DNA of 64,000 nt from Ignelater luminosus (Eukaryota; Arthropoda; Insecta; Coleoptera; Elateridae), in NCBI GenBank assembly GCA_011009095.1, contig VTPC01005814.1:55433-119432 (forward strand). The letters run 5' to 3'. The stretch's first letter is position 1, and every line of letters starts with the position of its first letter. Shown here one piece after another: positions 59,769 to 64,000 of the stretch. The translations under genes were made by a program, and so were the position numbers. The notes beneath the pieces were generated by a model. The model did no database searches. It worked only from the letters and a program-made list of their open reading frames with translations, and had not been told where the DNA came from.

Positions 59769-61455
59769 CTATAAATCCTTATCTTGGTAATGGAGAAACC
59801 ATCCATGCAGACATTTAGGTACTGGACTTGGTGTTTGAAATTCAGCTCTGCCTATTTCCAAAAAGGTTTTTGCATCTAGGACAATTAGACCAACATGATT
59901 AGTATCGGAGTTTCCCCAAACCATTGCAGCTAAAACAACACCATCATCTTCTGCCTGTGAGTAACTAAATTAGTGAAAGTAATACAAACTATTAATAGAG
60001 CATTACTTGAGGAAACGGTCTTGGGACAAATATCGGTTCACTTGGATAACAGTTTTTCTCGCACCAAGTCAGTGCTGTTTTATTATAAGTATCAACCTTG
60101 ATGATCTATATTGAAAAAATACTTTTAGTCTAAGGTCGTAGCAAGAGAAGTTTACCTTACCGTTCCTGGGTTATCTGCATCAACATCCGCACTTATTGCG
60201 TAATAGAATCGGTATGGTTTTCCTGAAAAAATATACTACACTAATGATTATTCGTTCTTGGATATAAATGATGTGTTTGAAGATAATATTGCATGAATAT
60301 GTTGCATACCTAAATATCTTTCATAATGAATTCTTGGCGTTTCGCAACCTAGTCTACACAGTCTTTCAGGTACAGCAAATATAATTCCATCTTCCAGTAC
60401 ATACGCTTTAGCTTGAGTATTTGAAATGTTTATTAAATTCTTATTGAAAGCTATTTCGCAATTTGGTTTAATCAAAGGAAGCACAAACCGTATGGGTTGA
60501 CTTCTGAACATGTTAGCGTAATTGGGATTTGTTTGCATACTCTAAATAAAGTAGATACTTTAACGTTTATGTTTTTTGGTTTGTTTAAATTTTTTACCTT
60601 CATGTTTTCTATGTACATACATTCTAACATGGAAGCATCTTTATATGAACAAATATCTAAAATGATATTGTTTTTTAATTCATACTGATTGATTATATGT
60701 AAGTAAAAGAATGCAGTTGAATAAAATATGTAAGATCGATGGCCCGTTCTTCTATTGATTACATTAATCTGTGTCTAAAATAGAAGATATAGTATATTTA
60801 AAGGTATGAGTGAAGGTAAATTATAATAGATACCATCTCATCTTTGTACCACCGCAAAGAACCTGCCATGGGTTCATTCTTGAGCTTTTTAACTATCAAA
60901 TCTGGAACAGATAAACTTAGAGGTTGTTCAACAATTATAAAATAATTTTCTGTAATTCCTAAAAAAATGAAATTGTAAAATATTTATTTACTTGTCTATC
61001 AAACTCGGTTACCAAAAGTATGCATGTATGACGGATGTATCGGCCATCTTGCTGGAATGGAGGCAACAATATGTGCTTTTTCAAACATTGAACAGTCATC
61101 GAATGATTCAACTGTCTTAGATGGAAAACAGACTATATTATGGAATGGGCCAGTTTTTGTTATGGACATGGCTAAATTGTACACAGTTCCTGTAATTTTG
61201 ATACAATAATAGAACAATATTGTAAGTTAGCTCTGTACTTCAATACCATCTTCCATAACATGTGGATGCGAAGTATGATTAACTATAGCAACATATTCGC
61301 TAATATCAACCTTCTTTTCGGTCTCCAACGTTTCTTGATTTATTCTGTGAATGATGGGACTTTCAGTAAATGTATAAAGTTCATCACAAAATGGATAGAC
61401 GGATATCATAGCATTATCGGATTGATTTTCTTTCCAGTTGAAGGCAGCAGAAATC
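59769..61455 (-). CDS. ninaB: Carotenoid oxygenase (ninaB/BCO1 type), C-terminal two thirds
   Basis: Exons on the - strand: 61455-61247, 61189-61013, 60958-60834, 60774-60598, 60541-60310, 60222-60161, 60105-60007, 59954-59769 (TAG). All junctions are GT-AG and in phase, giving about 421 residues. The enzyme cleaves beta-carotene to retinal, in insects also isomerising it for visual pigment. The four iron-binding histidines are all present: in HTSHPH (exon 1), HPSYMHTFG (exon 2/3 junction), FFYLHIINQYE (exon 4) and CLHGWF (last exon). Strong family blocks include GTVYNLAMSITKTGP, YFIIVEQPLSLSVPD, MQTNPNYANMFRSQPIRFVL, CETPRIHYERYLG, YRFYYAISADVDADNPGT and YPSEPIFVPRP. Insect ninaB has some 150-200 residues before the first exon seen here. 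That exon starts at a TTTTTAAG acceptor in mid-codon, so the N-terminal exons lie to the right. I did not find them before 64000. Confidence 0.92.
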
Positions 61456-62566
61456 CTTAAAAACAAAAAAACAATCTTTATTAAATCATTAATGTTTTTA
61501 AAACTACTTTACGATATATTAAAATGGCTAACAGTAGATGGGATGGTATAGATGTCTACTTTAATACTGTAATATAATAGGGAAAATTGTGAACTCAATA
61601 AATGCTTAAGGTCTTGTGGCCAAAAGAGAATTGATTGCGTCAGACATCGTCACAGTAAATAACGATTACTTCTATACTTCTTTCTTATACTAATCAACAA
61701 ACTTAATTATAAAAAAACCTTGGGTTTCTAGTAGATTCAGCTTTTTCACTTACGGTTAAAAGACAAAGGCAAAATGGCTACGAAGGCAGGTATGAATTTA
61801 TGGAAAGGCAACAACTACATAGAAATCGAGACTGTGGTTAATGCAGAAGGTATTTGTATGCCGTAGAAAATCCATCCGCGTGCACTTTAAGCAGACTAAT
61901 TTTGTTTAAGTAGTGTTATTTTTGAACGAAAACGCAGCACTGGTAACGTCTGTACAAAAGGGAAAGAATGGGAAGAGAGGGGAGGAAAATCCCAAAAATA
62001 TTATGCTTGGAATGCATAGGTAATTGATCTATGTCTGCTTATCTCGGTGTCCCTAAACAGTTACTCTTCTAATCAATTTTAAATATTTTGCGCATTTCGG
62101 GAGTATGATAACTGTTTATATTACACAACATAATAACCGAGATGAGAACACTTTTCTAATGCCTGTATATCTGCATTTAAGAACTTCATAGATTAGATTA
62201 AATTAGGTGTAAGCAAATCAGTTGAGTATCTTTAGACGGACTGCTTTTGCAAGGGAGCACATAGGGCCTGCATCCGATGCAGCAGCACGGAAGGGCAAGC
62301 AATCTGATTTGAAAACGCTATTTCTTAACATACTACCCCCGCATACTTCCAATAAACTGCAAGATTGATATTATACACTAGGAAGAAAAGAGAAAGCGAG
62401 TAGTAGTACAAACTTCAGTAGAATAAAGTAATAAACAAGGTTTGTGCGCGAAGTCATCAATCACTTTTTCGACCACTATGACACTGCGCACAGATACAAA
62501 GAGACTCAGTCCCAAACAGTTGGTGATTGTTCCACGATAGATAATTTTCAATAGGTAGTGGGTATA
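61456..62566. other. Presumed intron or upstream region of the carotenoid oxygenase
   Basis: No oxygenase exon is recognised on the - strand. On the + strand a short frame starts ATGGCTACGAAGGCAGG near 61780 but stops within about 30 codons and has no recognised motif. The rest is AT-rich without features that I can support. Confidence 0.45.
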
Positions 62567-62568
62567 TA

Positions 62569-63873
62569 AAGGGTTTTCCAATAAGAGGTGTTATTTTGAA
62601 TAGCCCGCTATTTCGGTAGATGTCACTTTTGAAGCTATCATTTTTTGCCATTGGACAAGTAGAAACTACGCCATTAATAAATATGGAACGATACACGCTT
62701 CAACAACGCATTGAAATTATTAAAATTCACTATAAAAATGGTGAAAATTTGGCAGAGACGGTTCGTAAAACTCGAACATTTTTGGGTCACCGTGAAGCAC
62801 CTTGTCGGACCGCAATACAGAAATTGGTGAAAAAATTCGAGCTCTTGGGACAACTTAGTGATGTGAAGAATAAAACCCGTGCACGTCGCTCAAGATCAGC
62901 CGAGAATATTGCTGTTGTAGCCGAAAGTGTTAAAGAAAACCCAGGTTTGTCCATTCCTCGTCGTTCTTTGGAATTAGCCATTCCACAAACGTCATTACAC
63001 CGTATTTTGCATAAAGATTTGGGTCTTAAGGCTTATAAAGTCCAGTTAACACAAGAACTCAAGCCGGCCGATCATCAACAACGTCGTGTCTTTGCTGATT
63101 GGGTCGTTGAAATGCATGAAAATGATCCAGAATTCCATCGAAAAATCATCTTGAGTGATGAGACCCATTTCCACCTCGGTGGCTTCGTCAACAAGCAAAA
63201 TTGTCGGATCTGGGGCTCAGAAAATCCAAGAGTTATTGTTGAAAAGTCTCTCTATCCTCAACGTGTGACTGTTTGGTGCGGTTTATGGTCCGGCGGAGTC
63301 ATTGGACCTTACTTTTTCGAAAATGAGGCTGGAGCAACAGTTACGGTGACTGGATTGCGCTATCGAGAGATGATTAACGATTTTTTATGGCCGGAATTGG
63401 ATGGTATTGATCTGGACAACGTTTACTTTCAACAAGACGGCGCTACGTGCCACACAAGCAACGAAACCATTGATCTTTTACGGAAAAAGTTTCCGGACCG
63501 TGTTATCTCTCGAAGAGGTGATCACAATTGGCCACCGAGATCTTGTGATTTAACACCTTGCGACTTCTTTCTTTGGGGCCACGTGAAAGAGAAGGTCTAC
63601 GCCAACAGCCCAGCGTCGATTCAAGACCTCAAAGATGGAATTCGTGAGGCTATCGAGGACATAGGGCAGCCACTTTGCGATTTGGTTATGGAAAATTTCA
63701 TGAAAAGGATATTGTCCTGTAAGCGTGGTCGTGGTGGTCATTTGCCTGATGTTATTTTCCACTATTAACGGCATACCTTCCTCTTTATAATGAAATAAAC
63801 ATCCGATCATTTATATTAAAAAATGGCACTTTTCTTTGAATATCAAAATAACACCTCTTATTGGAAAACCCTT
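62569..63873 (+). mobile_element. Apparently intact mariner-like transposon
   Basis: A 31-base terminal inverted repeat starting AAGGGTTTTCCAATAAGAGG (62569-62599) is matched perfectly, inverted, at 63843-63873. TA flanks both ends (62567-62568 and 63874-63875). The 1305-base element encodes one uninterrupted transposase. Perfect ends plus an open frame point to a recent insertion. It lies upstream of the oxygenase exons, probably in one of that gene's introns. Confidence 0.93.
62620..63768 (+). CDS. Mariner/IS630-type transposase, intact
   Basis: The open frame begins at an ATG at 62620 (382 residues). The in-frame ATG at 62683 starts MERYTLQQRIEIIKIHYKNG, where related transposases normally begin, so the true protein is probably 361 residues. 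An N-terminal helix-turn-helix region (about residues 1-110 from the second ATG) is followed by the DDE/D core: first Asp in ILSDETHFHL, second in YFQQDGATCH, third in RSCDLTPCDFFLWG. By my count 36 residues separate the second and third. Conserved VNKQNCRIWGSENP and VTVWCGLWSGGVIGPYFFEN lie between. The C-terminus ends GGHLPDVIFHY. All catalytic residues are present, with no stop or frameshift, so the protein may be active. It cuts and pastes the element between TA dinucleotides. Confidence 0.93.
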   Translation: MSLLKLSFFAIGQVETTPLINMERYTLQQRIEIIKIHYKNGENLAETVRKTRTFLGHREAPCRTAIQKLVKKFELLGQLSDVKNKTRARRSRSAENIAVVAESVKENPGLSIPRRSLELAIPQTSLHRILHKDLGLKAYKVQLTQELKPADHQQRRVFADWVVEMHENDPEFHRKIILSDETHFHLGGFVNKQNCRIWGSENPRVIVEKSLYPQRVTVWCGLWSGGVIGPYFFENEAGATVTVTGLRYREMINDFLWPELDGIDLDNVYFQQDGATCHTSNETIDLLRKKFPDRVISRRGDHNWPPRSCDLTPCDFFLWGHVKEKVYANSPASIQDLKDGIREAIEDIGQPLCDLVMENFMKRILSCKRGRGGHLPDVIFHY

Positions 63874-63875
63874 TA

Positions 63876-64000
63876 TTAGATACCTAGAGCAGTCTTGAGG
63901 GACAGTAATGTTGCAATACCATTTTTGTGCAGTGACTCTACCCATACGACACTTCACAGAAGGTACGTGTTTATCTTTGGTTTTTGGCTTTGGCTTTTTT
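63876..64000. other. Window end after the mariner element
   Basis: Short flanking sequence with no recognised feature. It continues the DNA that was interrupted by the mariner insertion. Confidence 0.6.

Noticed and set aside
61024-61466. Plus-strand frames opposite the carotenoid oxygenase exons
   Set aside because: The - strand carries the conserved oxygenase exons with matching splice sites. The + strand frames are shadows.
63550-63810. Minus-strand frame inside the mariner element
   Set aside because: It lies opposite the intact transposase and has no family signature.

Overview
This window looks like insect nuclear DNA. It is AT-rich, has spliced genes with GT-AG introns, and its three conserved genes match insect orthologues residue for residue over long blocks. 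The transposons are typical of insects. I suspect a holometabolous insect such as a beetle, but I cannot fix the order from the sequence.

Conserved genes. (1) p66/simjang (GATAD2 type), the NuRD co-repressor subunit, on the + strand with visible coding exons from 18019 to 30561; its N-terminal exon is not recognised. (2) An ATP9-type (Neo1/ATP9A/ATP9B) P4-ATPase on the + strand, complete from 38068 to 52496, with 14 coding positions and two alternative first exons. (3) The C-terminal two thirds of a ninaB/BCO1-type carotenoid oxygenase on the - strand, 61455 to 59769; its N-terminal exons lie beyond the window or are unrecognised. These genes do not form a functional unit. They are ordinary neighbours separated and interrupted by repeats.

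Mobile and repetitive DNA fills most of the rest. 2.8-5.6 kb holds a broken multi-exon gene of a multicopy insect family (DUF7869-like). 6.3-8.1 kb is a foldback element with a second foldback nested inside. 10.7-11.7 kb is a terminal-inverted-repeat element. 12.7-13.5 kb is a non-LTR retrotransposon remnant cut by a foldback (13.5-14.1 kb). 15.5-16.8 kb holds a duplicated segment and a foldback. The 5.9-kb p66 intron (20409-26348) holds a hAT-like shell with two foldbacks inside it, then a piggyBac element split by a Tc1-like element. 28.4-29.8 kb carries two small inverted-repeat elements. 33.0-34.1 kb carries a GC-rich inverted repeat with coding-like arms and a hAT MITE. 36.1-37.4 kb is a Tc1-like element with two in-frame TGA codons. 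The 10.1-kb ATP9 intron (40553-50650) holds a foldback MITE, a hAT MITE, a GC-rich repeat and a dead Tc1 element. 55.2-56.3 kb is another dead Tc1-like element, and 56.4-58.6 kb holds further repeats. 62.6-63.9 kb is an apparently intact mariner-like transposon with perfect 31-bp inverted repeats.

No cellular system new to science is evident. The most informative points are a probable one-base assembly error in p66, the alternative ATP9 first exons, a foldback whose two arms both encode the start of a transposase, a GC-rich inverted repeat whose arms encode the same peptide, and the nested insertions that give a relative order of transposition.
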